Made by a program: the position numbers and the translations under genes. A DNA stretch of 30,125 nucleotides from a virus: positions 1 to 30,125 of IMG/VR virus record IMGVR_UViG_3300023115_000075; one strand, given 5' to 3'. The notes below the pieces were generated by a model that saw only the letters and a program-made list of their open reading frames with translations, searched no databases and was not told the origin of the DNA. How positions within the stretch are numbered: position 1 is the first letter of the stretch; each line of letters begins with the position of its first letter. This document shows positions 1 through 7,881 of the stretch, one piece after another.

Positions 1-20
1 TTTTGACAAAATTTTCAAAG

Positions 21-50
21 AGTTAGCCGATTATCTTAAACCGGCTAACT
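21..50 (-). terminator. Hairpin downstream of the 904-aa gene
   Basis: Perfect 9-bp inverted repeat AGTTAGCCG (21-29) and CGGCTAACT (42-50) with a 12-nt loop. It lies six bases past the stop codon of the 904-aa minus-strand gene. On the minus strand it is followed by CTTTGAAAATTTT, a weak T tract, so it is a probable but not textbook intrinsic terminator. Confidence 0.6.
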
Positions 51-55
51 TTATT

Positions 56-2770
56 TTATCTTGTGCCTCTACGTCCGCCTCTTGTGCGTGGACCGCCGCT
101 TCCGGGCAATGGTGCTGCTGCTGGTGCTGCTGCTCCTTGTTGATTTACAGGACGGAATATTTTATTTCCTTGTGCGTCAACATCTCTAACATGTGGTTGT
201 CCAGCAATAGTGACCTGTTCACCCGGTTCCCAATAGTTAACATTTTGCATTGCTGCTGCCATACTTGGATAATTTGCATTAGCAGCGCCTTGTGCTCTTG
301 GCTGTGCTGTTGCCGGATCACCATCTACTGCTGCTGCATCATCAGCTGCATCTTGTGCTGCTGCACCCTGTCTTATTCTATCCAATATACCTGGTAGTGC
401 AGCTTGGTTACCATAGAAACCATATTCTCTTGCCTTACCTGTTAGCCACGTTTCTTCTTCTTGTGTTCTTGCGCCTTTACCCATCAGTGCTGAAATAGCA
501 TCTGCATCGTTAGCATACACTTGTCCGCCTACTTGAACTGATCTTTCAAACTGACCTTGTCCTGCTGTTCTTGCAGTAGGTGCAGGTGCGGCACCTTGTT
601 GTCCTTGAGCAGGTGCTGCCGGTGCATCTCCTGCTGCTTGTGGACTATTTGGATCTCTTGTTGCTGCTGCATCTGCATCCATTCTATTGTCAATTGCTGC
701 TGTGCTGTTAGCCATTGCTGCCCTGTGTGCTTCTTTGGTTTCAGGACCAACAACACCATCTGCTTCCAATCCTGCTGCTGTTTGGAAATCTCTGACTGCC
801 TGTGTAAGAGCATTTGCATCTGCTGCTGTTGCCGCTTCTGCTAATTGTTTTATTCTATAAATCTCTTGTTTTGCTTCTAGTATTTTTGCTTTTTTGAAAA
901 GACTTTCACCCATCTGCATTTGAGCATTTGCTAACATTGTTTTCAACTGATCCAACTCCTGTCTGTATTGCTGTGCTTTAGGATGATTAGGATTTTGTTG
1001 TAGTAGAACTTCAAAATCTCTAATTGTTTTTTCAATGTATTTGTAGGCACCGGAAACACCTGTTTTGATTAAATTACCTAATTCCTCGCCTGCTTCTTCT
1101 AAATTAAAATTATCTGCCTCTCTGTAGCCCATTACTTCTGCGACCTTTGCGTCGATGCGTTCTATGAACTTTTGTGCTGGCCTTACAAAACGTTCTCCGT
1201 ATTCTTTTTCTACCATAGTAAGTACGGCAGTTGGACCTTTTGGAAACTGGCCAGTTTCTCTATCAAAATATGAAAGTATAAATTCGCCTAGTGGTATTTT
1301 TGACTCTTCTTCTTCATCGTCGTCGTTGTTTGCTGCGGCTGCGGCTGCCATACGTGCAAGTTTAACATCTTCCCAATCGTTTTTGCCGTCGCCGTTGCGA
1401 TCAATTCTTTTGCCTGAATTTGCTTCATCTAGTTTATCAGCAAATTGGCCCATTAAACTATCAATAGCTCTATCAATTGCTTCACTGTATCCTGGTTGTC
1501 CTGTTAGTCTTGCTAAGTCTGCTGCACTGTAATTTTGTGCAGGATCAATGCCTCTAGTTGCGCCTGGTGTTGTAGGACTTGCACCAATTTGTACTGGTTC
1601 TCTAATTCTAAGGACTGTACCGGCATTAACATTGCCTTTAGAATCAACTACTGATCTGTTATCAATCATAATCTGATCAACTGTTGTTTCTATGCCTTCG
1701 TCGTTCATACTTTGCACAATAGCTGTTAATGTATCGCCTGGTTGTACCTCATATTCAACATAGTCTTTTGCCTGCTCTGAAATAATATCTTCGAAATGCA
1801 ATTCTTTTGTTTTTGTAGTTTCGCTTACTAGGTTGTAAATGTAAGGAAATACATCTTTTAGTTCTTCATTAAACTGTTTTACAGTCAATTGGTCAATCCA
1901 GTTTTCTGCAACTTCACTTGGAACTTCTGTTTCTTCAATTGGCACATACTGTTCAAACGCTTCGGCGTAATATGATGGCTTTTGAAGATTTTGGATTTCT
2001 TTTTTGACTGCTACCATTCTTTCATTTACTGTGCCCATGTGCTCAGCTAGACTTTCTGCCATTACACTACTGCGACCCATGTAAGTTTTGAACTTGCGGA
2101 GATTAGATAGTTCTTCACTTAGTCCTGTAATGTATTTGCCAAAATCATCAAATGGATGACCACCTTCGCTAATATGTAATGCTAATGCTCTAGCACCACT
2201 TAGATGTTTATATGGATACTTGAATCTTTCACCGTCTGTATTTTCAATGAAAATAGCACCAATTTTTGAAGTACGACTTCCGCCTTCTTCTATAGCACCT
2301 GTGTGCTTGATTGATAGTTTTGCACCACCAATCTTTTGGAAACTTGTTTTTGCGTTTCCATACATTCTTGATTCAGCCATTGTTTGTTCTCCGCTACGAT
2401 TACTAGCTAAAAATTTATAATCTCTTTTTGTTAGGTTAGATCTGTTAATATCTCTTACTTCAAAATTTAGCAATCTTTTCTTTGTAAATGTTCTTAGATT
2501 TTTTAGGAACCCATACCAATCTGTCTTAATAGATCCAAATTCGTTTTCAACGAAATTTTTGCTGTACATTACAACAATGCCATCGCTCTCATCTAAACTA
2601 ACACTAACTTTACCTAATTTTCTTCCATTTGATTGAAAGTCAAAATCGTAAAATCTTGCTGCTTTTGGTTCGTTGGTAATATTACCTTCGGAATCACCGA
2701 GTTCAACACTTGGAAAGCGTCCACGTATTTCGTTGAATAATTGTTCAGCTATTGTATCTAAGTTTTTCAT
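56..2770 (-). CDS. Large LysM / peptidoglycan-binding phage protein, probably structural
   Basis: 904 aa, acidic to basic, with no signal peptide or membrane segment. I recognise the N-terminal ~270 residues (including 'LASNRSGEQ', 'KHLSGARAL' and 'LRKFKTYMGRS') as a protein common in marine T4-like phages, but it has no established function. A LysM-like module occupies about residues 337-392 (VQPGDTLTAI...AGTVLRIREP). An EF-hand/dockerin-like calcium loop is at 457-469 (DRNGDGKNDWED), followed by an Ala run and an acidic run. A peptidoglycan-binding-domain-1-like segment is at about 652-685 (AVRDFQTAAGLEADGVVGPET). The last ~215 residues are Ala/Gln/Pro-rich and end in a basic GGPRTRGGRRGTR tail. 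No lytic catalytic domain is visible. It lies directly after gp17, with a GATAAATA promoter overlapping the gp17 stop and only 7 nt before this ATG. A virion or internal protein that contacts cell wall is an inference. Confidence 0.85.
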   Translation of the reverse strand: MKNLDTIAEQLFNEIRGRFPSVELGDSEGNITNEPKAARFYDFDFQSNGRKLGKVSVSLDESDGIVVMYSKNFVENEFGSIKTDWYGFLKNLRTFTKKRLLNFEVRDINRSNLTKRDYKFLASNRSGEQTMAESRMYGNAKTSFQKIGGAKLSIKHTGAIEEGGSRTSKIGAIFIENTDGERFKYPYKHLSGARALALHISEGGHPFDDFGKYITGLSEELSNLRKFKTYMGRSSVMAESLAEHMGTVNERMVAVKKEIQNLQKPSYYAEAFEQYVPIEETEVPSEVAENWIDQLTVKQFNEELKDVFPYIYNLVSETTKTKELHFEDIISEQAKDYVEYEVQPGDTLTAIVQSMNDEGIETTVDQIMIDNRSVVDSKGNVNAGTVLRIREPVQIGASPTTPGATRGIDPAQNYSAADLARLTGQPGYSEAIDRAIDSLMGQFADKLDEANSGKRIDRNGDGKNDWEDVKLARMAAAAAANNDDDEEEESKIPLGEFILSYFDRETGQFPKGPTAVLTMVEKEYGERFVRPAQKFIERIDAKVAEVMGYREADNFNLEEAGEELGNLIKTGVSGAYKYIEKTIRDFEVLLQQNPNHPKAQQYRQELDQLKTMLANAQMQMGESLFKKAKILEAKQEIYRIKQLAEAATAADANALTQAVRDFQTAAGLEADGVVGPETKEAHRAAMANSTAAIDNRMDADAAATRDPNSPQAAGDAPAAPAQGQQGAAPAPTARTAGQGQFERSVQVGGQVYANDADAISALMGKGARTQEEETWLTGKAREYGFYGNQAALPGILDRIRQGAAAQDAADDAAAVDGDPATAQPRAQGAANANYPSMAAAMQNVNYWEPGEQVTIAGQPHVRDVDAQGNKIFRPVNQQGAAAPAAAPLPGSGGPRTRGGRRGTR

Positions 2771-2777
2771 AGTAAAG

Positions 2778-2785
2778 TATTTATC
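2778..2785 (-). promoter_or_regulatory. T4-like late promoter GATAAATA before the 904-aa gene
   Basis: The minus strand reads TGATAAATACTTTACTATG. The octamer resembles the T4 late promoter TATAAATA. It overlaps the TGA stop of gp17, and its last base is only 7 nt before the ATG, so the predicted start site lies about 2 nt upstream of the start codon. Confidence 0.65.
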
Positions 2786-4364
2786 AATAATTGCTGCTTA
2801 TGAAGATCGGCATGGGCATTTCATAATCATCGTCATGTTCTATTTGTGCAAACGTATCATAAACCGTAGGATCCCAGTCTTTCATTACAGTCATCATTCT
2901 TAATAACAAAATAGTAGCACTTACTAAATCATCACTGTGTCCTGGTTTTGCTTGGAAACTACTACCAGTAGCAATAAATGATTTAAGCTCACTAACTAAT
3001 GTTTTGCTTTTTACAACTAATTTGTCATTTTCTATCATTGTTTTTAATCTAGCACAAGCAGTTGTTTTTGAACTGTGTGTTGTATTAAAGCCTTTGCGGA
3101 ACTTTCTAACGTGTCCTTTGCGTATAGGTTCACTGATAAACAAACCTGGAATATTTTCTTCTCCAAAGTCTTGTATTACTAATAATGCAGCTTCACCTAT
3201 GCCGTTGTTTTCTACGCTCCAGTATATATTTGATTGCTGTTTTGTTTCTTCCCAAATGTATGTACAAATATCTCTAAGCACACGTATTTGTCCAGGTATA
3301 GCAGTAAGATTATGTTGCCATTCTGCTACTTGTTCATAAGTAGGCAATTCAAATACTTGTATAGCAGCATTATCACCTCCTGTGCCCATTGCGGGATCTA
3401 ACCCTATTACATAGTTAAACTTTGGATCTGGTTTTTTATACCAGCGCACTTGTCCCATGTGCAATAAAGGACTTACACCTTCCATTGTTGCAAGTTTAAT
3501 ACTGTTTATTAGTGTTTCATCAAAGATTAGGAATTCACAGCCGTACTCACGTCTAAACTTTTCTTCACCAATACGACCGATTTCGTCTGCTTTCCATTGT
3601 TCATCTCTGTCAGGATGTTCATTCCAATCTGCTCTAAATGCATGAAAGCCGTTTATACCTACATCGTTTTCATTTCCGTATTCATCAAACTTTTGTTCTG
3701 CTTGTTTCCAAATAGTAGCAAACGTGTCTTCGTCTGAGTTTGGTGTGCTAGTAATAATAGCTTTACCACCTGTTGCTAGTGTAGGTGAAATTGAAGTCCA
3801 AAACTCTTCGGCAATATTAGGTTGTACGAACGCAAACTCGTCACAGTATAACAATGAAATAGATAAACCACGTCCAGTAGTGCCTGTAGTTGTTTGACTA
3901 ATAATACGTGATCCGTTTTCAAATTCCATACTGCCTTTGTTATAACTTGTCACACCTGCACGTATATGATCGGGGCATAATTCATATACATATCTTATAC
4001 GTTGCATAATCTCCTGCGCACCTGTATATTTGTGTGCGGCAATAAGAATAGTTTGATCAGGATTAAACATAGCATACCAACACAAATAGATACTTGCACA
4101 AGTTGTTTTTCCTGTTTGTCTAGGCATCATATTAATGTTAAATCTATAACTATGATAACTGTACATTAAACGTTCTTGATACTCGTAAGGATCAAATAGA
4201 AGTTTTCCTTTTGTAGGATGCTGTATGTGTGCAAAGTGTTTTGCAAAATGCAAATAACCTAAATCAGGATCCATACATAACATAAGATCCTGTATTTGTG
4301 CTTCTGTATATGTTTCCTGTTGATTGGCTTTTTTTGTTAATACGCCGTCTAAACTTTTGCTCAT
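2784..4364 (-). CDS. gp17: Terminase large subunit, T4 gp17-like
   Basis: 526 aa from the ATG at 4364. A longer reading from a TTG at 4379 adds five residues, but that codon is part of the upstream terminator and promoter and is unlikely. This is the ATP-driven DNA packaging motor and headful nuclease docked on the portal. The ATPase domain has Walker A RQTGKTT (82-88), Walker B LLYCDEFAF (171-179) and motif III TSTPN (205-209). The RNase H-like nuclease domain has its first Asp in VIGLDPAMG (D323), a second acidic residue in SVENNGIGE (E385) and the third in GHSDDLV (D478/D479). The length is slightly shorter than the 610-aa T4 protein. In T4 gene 16 adjoins gene 17, but here two genes separate them. 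A strong hairpin terminator lies just upstream and the gene appears to have its own variant late promoter. Confidence 0.97.
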   Translation of the reverse strand: MSKSLDGVLTKKANQQETYTEAQIQDLMLCMDPDLGYLHFAKHFAHIQHPTKGKLLFDPYEYQERLMYSYHSYRFNINMMPRQTGKTTCASIYLCWYAMFNPDQTILIAAHKYTGAQEIMQRIRYVYELCPDHIRAGVTSYNKGSMEFENGSRIISQTTTGTTGRGLSISLLYCDEFAFVQPNIAEEFWTSISPTLATGGKAIITSTPNSDEDTFATIWKQAEQKFDEYGNENDVGINGFHAFRADWNEHPDRDEQWKADEIGRIGEEKFRREYGCEFLIFDETLINSIKLATMEGVSPLLHMGQVRWYKKPDPKFNYVIGLDPAMGTGGDNAAIQVFELPTYEQVAEWQHNLTAIPGQIRVLRDICTYIWEETKQQSNIYWSVENNGIGEAALLVIQDFGEENIPGLFISEPIRKGHVRKFRKGFNTTHSSKTTACARLKTMIENDKLVVKSKTLVSELKSFIATGSSFQAKPGHSDDLVSATILLLRMMTVMKDWDPTVYDTFAQIEHDDDYEMPMPIFISSNY

Positions 4365-4368
4365 ATTG

Positions 4369-4376
4369 TATTTAAC
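4369..4376 (-). promoter_or_regulatory. Variant late promoter GTTAAATA before gp17
   Basis: Minus-strand GTTAAATACAATATG. It matches the local GATAAATA consensus at 7 of 8 bases, with the same downstream C seen at other sites. It follows the T run of the upstream terminator. The spacing puts the predicted transcript start at the gp17 ATG (4364). Confidence 0.5.
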
Positions 4377-4382
4377 CAAAAA

Positions 4383-4404
4383 AATAGCGCCCTAAGGCGC
4401 TATT
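4383..4404 (-). terminator. Intrinsic terminator after the 516-aa gene
   Basis: Perfect 9-bp stem AATAGCGCC (4383-4391) and GGCGCTATT (4396-4404) with a 4-nt loop. On the minus strand it is followed by a run of seven T. It sits between the stop of the 516-aa gene and the gp17 start. The space next to it carries a G7 run (4411-4417). Confidence 0.9.
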
Positions 4405-4422
4405 GAAGTCGGGGGGGATGTA

Positions 4423-5973
4423 TTACATAAATCTAGCTTTTTGCTTGTGTCTTTTTTTGAACTTGCCAATTTTATAACCTTCGGCTGTTTCTTCTTTATC
4501 TTTGACTGCTTTCTTCATTGGTTCTTCTGTGTCGCCATCGTTGTCAATGTCAATATAGTCTGGCTTTGCTTTCTTTTCAGCAAGTGCTTGTGTTAGTTTT
4601 GATTTTAGCTCTGACTCTAATGATTCTGTGTTCATTGGATTGTCGCCGCCTGCTGTTGCAGGATATGATTTTTTCTTTTTGTGCATATCGTTGCCTTCTG
4701 GATATGCTGCGTCAGTTGCATTCATATACTCAGCATCGCCTTCGTGTCCTGGTGCGTTGTTTTCCCATTCGTCTAGTTCTTCTTCTTCTGAACTAATCAT
4801 ACGGATCATATCGCCCATTCCTGGTTCTGATGGTTTACTACCACAACCGCCTGGTGATGGCATTGGGCCGTGTACTTTACCACATATTGGGCAAGGCTTA
4901 GGACCAGGATTAATATCATCTGCTCCAACTACTTTAGCACCTGATGCTCCTGCTAGTTGCATCATACGTAATATTTCTGCAACTTCGCTTGCATCAGCAC
5001 CATTTATACTAATGCTTGCTTCATCAAGTCTTTTCTTTTCTAAGCCTGCATTTTTTAGAATACCTTCCACTAGTGCATTTCCTTTGTTTTCTCTGCTTTG
5101 GTTTTGAATTTGTCCAGGCTGTACATTACTAGGAGCATTTGGATTTCCTCTAAGCCTTTGTATTGCTGCAAGTGTTTGAGCTCCAACAATACCATCAACT
5201 TGTAGTCCTTGGTTTTGTTGGAATGTTCTTACTGCTTGTGCTGTACGTGGACCAAAAATACCATCTTGTTCGCTTTGTGGCATGTTTAGTGCTGCTTGTA
5301 AGCGTCTTACTTCATCACCTCTGCTACCTTGACGTAGATTGCCACTTAATGTAAATTCTGGTTCTGATGATTGTGATGGTTCAGGACCATCGCCTGCGTC
5401 TGGATCTTGTGTTGCAGGTGTACCACCAGGTGTTGGTGCAGGACTTTCTCCTGGACTCTCAGGTGGTGTTTCTGCAGGTGGTGTTTCTGCAGGTGGTGTT
5501 TCTTCAGGTGGTGTTTCTTCAGGTGGTGTTTCTGCAGGTGGTGTTTCTGCAGGTGGTGTTTCTGCTCTCGGAGGTGGCGCTGTCTGATCGCCTCGTGGAT
5601 CTGTTGCATCAGGATCTTTTGGTGTACCATCTGGGTTATGTGTTTCACCATAACGTTGGTCCCAAATTCTACGTGCATGGCCACCGTTTGGTCTTGGAGG
5701 AACACTGCCTGCTGGACTAGCATTTTGACCCATTGCTTGTCTAACTGCTTGTTGCATTGCTGAAGGAACTTCATACGATTTCAAACGCATTCTATTACCG
5801 CCACGAACTACTGATTTATAGTAATAAAAATTTCCATCTTCATTTGGCTCGTTTGCTACAAAATAGTTATAACCATCTGAACCTAAAAAACTAGTGTACC
5901 CGTCACGCTGTTCTGATCCTGGTGTTAGTTCAGTTGGAAATGCTTCACCTAATGTTACTTCATTTATTTTCAT
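4423..5973 (-). CDS. Proline-repeat protein with peptidoglycan-binding domain, CCHC cluster and Ca-loop
   Basis: 516 aa, function unknown. The N-terminal ~70 residues may form a small globular domain. Residues about 136-172 are seven copies of a five-residue PP(A/E)ET repeat, followed by a Pro/Gly linker. A peptidoglycan-binding-1-like domain spans about 212-272 (LRQGSRGDEVRRLQAALN ... QDGIFGPRTAQAVRTFQQ). A possible zinc site C-x2-C-x3-H-x8-C lies at 361-377. An acidic stretch follows, then an EF-hand-like loop DIDNDGDTEEPM (475-486) and a strongly basic end. The start MKINEVTLGEA resembles short T4 capsid-targeting leaders cut after Glu. The ATG overlaps the upstream stop (ATGA), so it is translationally coupled to the 186-aa gene. 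No catalytic residues for lysis are seen. A structural or head-internal role is inferred from the position between gp16 and gp17. Confidence 0.85.
   Translation of the reverse strand: MKINEVTLGEAFPTELTPGSEQRDGYTSFLGSDGYNYFVANEPNEDGNFYYYKSVVRGGNRMRLKSYEVPSAMQQAVRQAMGQNASPAGSVPPRPNGGHARRIWDQRYGETHNPDGTPKDPDATDPRGDQTAPPPRAETPPAETPPAETPPEETPPEETPPAETPPAETPPESPGESPAPTPGGTPATQDPDAGDGPEPSQSSEPEFTLSGNLRQGSRGDEVRRLQAALNMPQSEQDGIFGPRTAQAVRTFQQNQGLQVDGIVGAQTLAAIQRLRGNPNAPSNVQPGQIQNQSRENKGNALVEGILKNAGLEKKRLDEASISINGADASEVAEILRMMQLAGASGAKVVGADDINPGPKPCPICGKVHGPMPSPGGCGSKPSEPGMGDMIRMISSEEEELDEWENNAPGHEGDAEYMNATDAAYPEGNDMHKKKKSYPATAGGDNPMNTESLESELKSKLTQALAEKKAKPDYIDIDNDGDTEEPMKKAVKDKEETAEGYKIGKFKKRHKQKARFM
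5461..5565. repeat. Seven tandem 15-bp repeats encoding PPxET
   Basis: Seven head-to-tail copies of AGGTGGTGTTTCTGC. Copies three and four read TCTTC at the end instead of TCTGC, so the array has an A-A-E-E-A-A pattern of encoded residues. It lies inside the 516-aa gene, in frame (5 codons), and forms its proline-rich spacer. Such arrays change length readily by slippage. Confidence 0.95.
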
Positions 5974-6530
5974 GATAATACCGCCTTATTGTTTTGAGCA
6001 TCGCCAATGTCTTTGCTGTCTCCAACAGGCGCTTCACCAACATAATCGGTTTCACGCTCTTTGCGAGCTGTTTCTAATTCTTTCAACAGATCCATAACTC
6101 TACCACCGGCTACACTTGATTGTGGATCGCCTTCTGCTTGCCCCATATCTTCTACAGTTAGCTTGGCAACATATTCACCTGATTCTTTTTCTTGCTGATA
6201 TTGTTCTTGCGGTTCGTTTGGATTTCTAACTATAATATTGCTTTGTGATACATCACAGCATTGTCCGATGTATTCTTGTAATACTTGTACTGTAGTTGGA
6301 TATGATAATTCAACTTCGTAATATGTTACGTTTGTATTACTCAATTGTGGAAAGTCTAGTGGACGTTCTTGTATAGGTGTACTCTTTCCTGCAGACATTT
6401 TAAGTACACCATATTTTTTCAATGATGTTTCCATTCTGTCAGCAAAACCTTCTGGAATTTCTCCAGCGACACCAACTTTGAATTCGTAAGTCTTTTTTGA
6501 CTCTGTTAAATATTCAGCAAATGTTTTCAT
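5970..6530 (-). CDS. Conserved marine T4-like phage protein with possible capsid-targeting leader
   Basis: 186 aa. I do not recognise a function, although the block 'TPIQERPLDFPQL' followed by 'VTYYEVELSYPTT' is familiar from marine T4-like phages. The first eleven residues, MKTFAEYLTES, closely resemble the leader of T4 internal head proteins (MKTYQEFIAEA), which targets them to the prohead and is cut after Glu by the gp21 protease. If that holds, this protein is packaged inside the head and trimmed after residue 10. The rest is a small alpha/beta-looking domain and a polar acidic C-terminus. The gene has a GATAAATA promoter at the end of gp16 and overlaps the 516-aa gene by 4 nt (ATGA). Confidence 0.8.
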   Translation of the reverse strand: MKTFAEYLTESKKTYEFKVGVAGEIPEGFADRMETSLKKYGVLKMSAGKSTPIQERPLDFPQLSNTNVTYYEVELSYPTTVQVLQEYIGQCCDVSQSNIIVRNPNEPQEQYQQEKESGEYVAKLTVEDMGQAEGDPQSSVAGGRVMDLLKELETARKERETDYVGEAPVGDSKDIGDAQNNKAVLS

Positions 6531-6554
6531 AGTTATAGGATCCTGTTTATAGTA

Positions 6555-7040
6555 TTATTTATCTTTATCTAGGCCTTTTAGACGTTCTAACAGACTGTTT
6601 CTATCTGTTACAACATAACCTTCCCCGTCTACTATACCAGATGGATTGCCGCTATCTTTGTCTAATTTTTCTTTTTTCAATTGCAAATCAATCATTTTTA
6701 ATTTTTTATCAATCTTAGCAACTTTTGCATCTAAACTAGTTTTTAACATAGTACCTGCTACTTCGAATACTCTGCCGCTATACCGACTTTCAACATTCAT
6801 ACCTAAATCCATTAAATCGTCATAGGCTTGCATGGCTTTATCAGCAACATCGTTAAGTTCATTATCTGCCATTTCACCTAAACCTTTTACAGCAGGCAAT
6901 GCACTAGATATTTTATCCAATTCGCTAATATCTCTGAAAGTATCTTCAGTTTCAACTATTTGTGCTTTTTTCTTTTTATCTTCCTTGACAATATCTTTGT
7001 TGTCAGGTAAGTTGAGCATTTCTTCTAGTTTTTTTGTCAT
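6555..7040 (-). CDS. gp16: Terminase small subunit, T4 gp16-like
   Basis: 161 aa. Small terminase subunits form rings that regulate gp17 and recognise DNA for packaging. The segment of about residues 60-125 (a helical stretch with RVFEVAGTMLKTSLD, then the Lys-rich heptad KIDKKLKMIDLQLKKEK) matches my recollection of cyanophage and T4 gp16, including the (Y/F)EV-G-x-L-K motif before the coiled coil. The N-terminus (1-35) is charged and probably disordered. The short C-terminal VVTDRNSLLERL resembles the end of other gp16 proteins. It lies directly after gp4. It is separated from gp17 by two genes, unlike T4. The assignment rests on motif memory rather than a search. Confidence 0.72.
   Translation of the reverse strand: MTKKLEEMLNLPDNKDIVKEDKKKKAQIVETEDTFRDISELDKISSALPAVKGLGEMADNELNDVADKAMQAYDDLMDLGMNVESRYSGRVFEVAGTMLKTSLDAKVAKIDKKLKMIDLQLKKEKLDKDSGNPSGIVDGEGYVVTDRNSLLERLKGLDKDK
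6556..6563 (-). promoter_or_regulatory. Late promoter GATAAATA at the gp16 stop
   Basis: Minus-strand GATAAATAATACTATAAACAGGATCC. The octamer overlaps the TAA stop of gp16 (GAT AAA TAA). It lies about 25 nt before the 186-aa gene's ATG, leaving room for the AGGA of AGGATCC. The extended stretch is strikingly like the one before gp18. Confidence 0.65.
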
Positions 7041-7066
7041 AGTAGTGTTCCGTTATATGCTACTAT

Positions 7067-7074
7067 TATTTATC
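7067..7074 (-). promoter_or_regulatory. Late promoter GATAAATA at the gp4 stop
   Basis: Minus-strand AGATAAATAATAG. It overlaps the TAA stop of gp4 and lies 26 nt before the gp16 ATG. No strong Shine-Dalgarno is seen (only GGAA). Confidence 0.6.
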
Positions 7075-7507
7075 TACGCTTTCCCTGATGGAAAATATCT
7101 TGTTCGTTTACAACACGGAATACAATGCCTTTTTGTTTACACCATGCTCTAGCTGCTGACCATTTTGCTTGATTTACTACATAGTGTAATTTATTTGTAT
7201 TGCTGTTTCCTAATCTGTTTATATCAGATTGACTAAACGGTTTTACTTCTACTAGTTCTACTTTTTCTTTGCCATTTTTATCTGTATATGCAACAAAAAA
7301 ATCCGGAACATATATTGTCATTTTACCACTGAGTGGATTTCTATATGGTATACGTATTGCTTCACTTGCCCATTTTGTTACATTTTCATTGAGATCACAA
7401 AAACGCATAAATGCAAATTCCCAACTTGATCTATATGTAGGAGTGCGACCACCTATATATTTTTCAGGGTTTTTGCATGTGTATTTTCCTTGAGCAAAAT
7501 GTGCCAT
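7070..7507 (-). CDS. gp4: Head completion protein, T4 gp4-like
   Basis: 145 aa, close to the 150-aa T4 protein. T4 gp4 (gene 50/4) is needed to make filled heads competent for tail joining. The family has a restriction-endonuclease-like fold. The expected PD-(D/E)xK residues are visible: E30 in RSSWEFAFMRF, D69 in VPDFFVAY, and E87-x-K89 in VELVEVKP. A C-terminal segment (KWSAARAWCKQKGIVFRVV) matches the usual helix-strand ending of such nucleases. The ATG overlaps the previous gene's stop by one base (TAATG), so it belongs to the operon that starts with the gp48/gp54-like gene. Confidence 0.88.
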   Translation of the reverse strand: MAHFAQGKYTCKNPEKYIGGRTPTYRSSWEFAFMRFCDLNENVTKWASEAIRIPYRNPLSGKMTIYVPDFFVAYTDKNGKEKVELVEVKPFSQSDINRLGNSNTNKLHYVVNQAKWSAARAWCKQKGIVFRVVNEQDIFHQGKRR

Positions 7508-7881
7508 TAGTATACAATATTTCTCTTTTCGCTAGTCTCTTGTGTTGACTCTACTGAAAATCCTATTGCACTCATTTTACTTCTATTGGTGTTTAGAATA
7601 GTAGCAACCAACTTGCTTATAGATACTTCGTTTAGTCCTCCTAAAGTATCTAGTAGTTTGTAAACGTTTACATTATCTATCTTTGCTTGTTGTAACAGTA
7701 CACTTGCTATAGCTGTGGCACTATTTTTGTCAAAGCCTCTTTTTTGGAAAAAACCAACCACACTGTCAACTTGGTTACTAGTTACAGATATTTTTTTACT
7801 AAAGTATTTGTCAAAAAATTCTTTAACTTCGCCTGCACTATCAGTAGGTTGTCTTATACTTGAATCTGTTATACTGCTCAT
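7507..7881 (-). CDS. Conserved T4-like phage protein, unknown function
   Basis: 124 aa, soluble, mostly helical by eye. The core (KEFFDKYFSKKISVTSNQVDSVVGFFQKRGFDKNSA and LLQQAKIDNVNVYKLLDTL, each in two pieces) is familiar to me from marine T4-like phages next to gp4 and the tail-tube-like baseplate gene, but it carries no named function. It overlaps the preceding gene by 4 nt (ATGA) and gp4 by 1 nt, so all three are probably translated together from one message. A role in baseplate or head completion is inferred only from this coupling. Confidence 0.8.
   Translation of the reverse strand: MSSITDSSIRQPTDSAGEVKEFFDKYFSKKISVTSNQVDSVVGFFQKRGFDKNSATAIASVLLQQAKIDNVNVYKLLDTLGGLNEVSISKLVATILNTNRSKMSAIGFSVESTQETSEKRNIVY

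Noticed and set aside
137-397. Plus-strand Cys-rich ORFs opposite the 904-aa and 516-aa genes (also 557-844, 5407-5763)
   Set aside because: They are complements of Ala/Gln/Pro codon runs in the real minus-strand genes. There is no ribosome site and the composition is low-complexity.
4364-4379. TTG start for gp17 at 4379
   Set aside because: It falls in the promoter-like GTTAAATA and next to the terminator T run. The ATG at 4364 fits the spacing seen at other late genes.
4411-4417. G7 homopolymer next to the terminator
   Set aside because: It is unusual in AT-rich DNA but non-coding and without any other structure. A sequencing or assembly artefact cannot be excluded.
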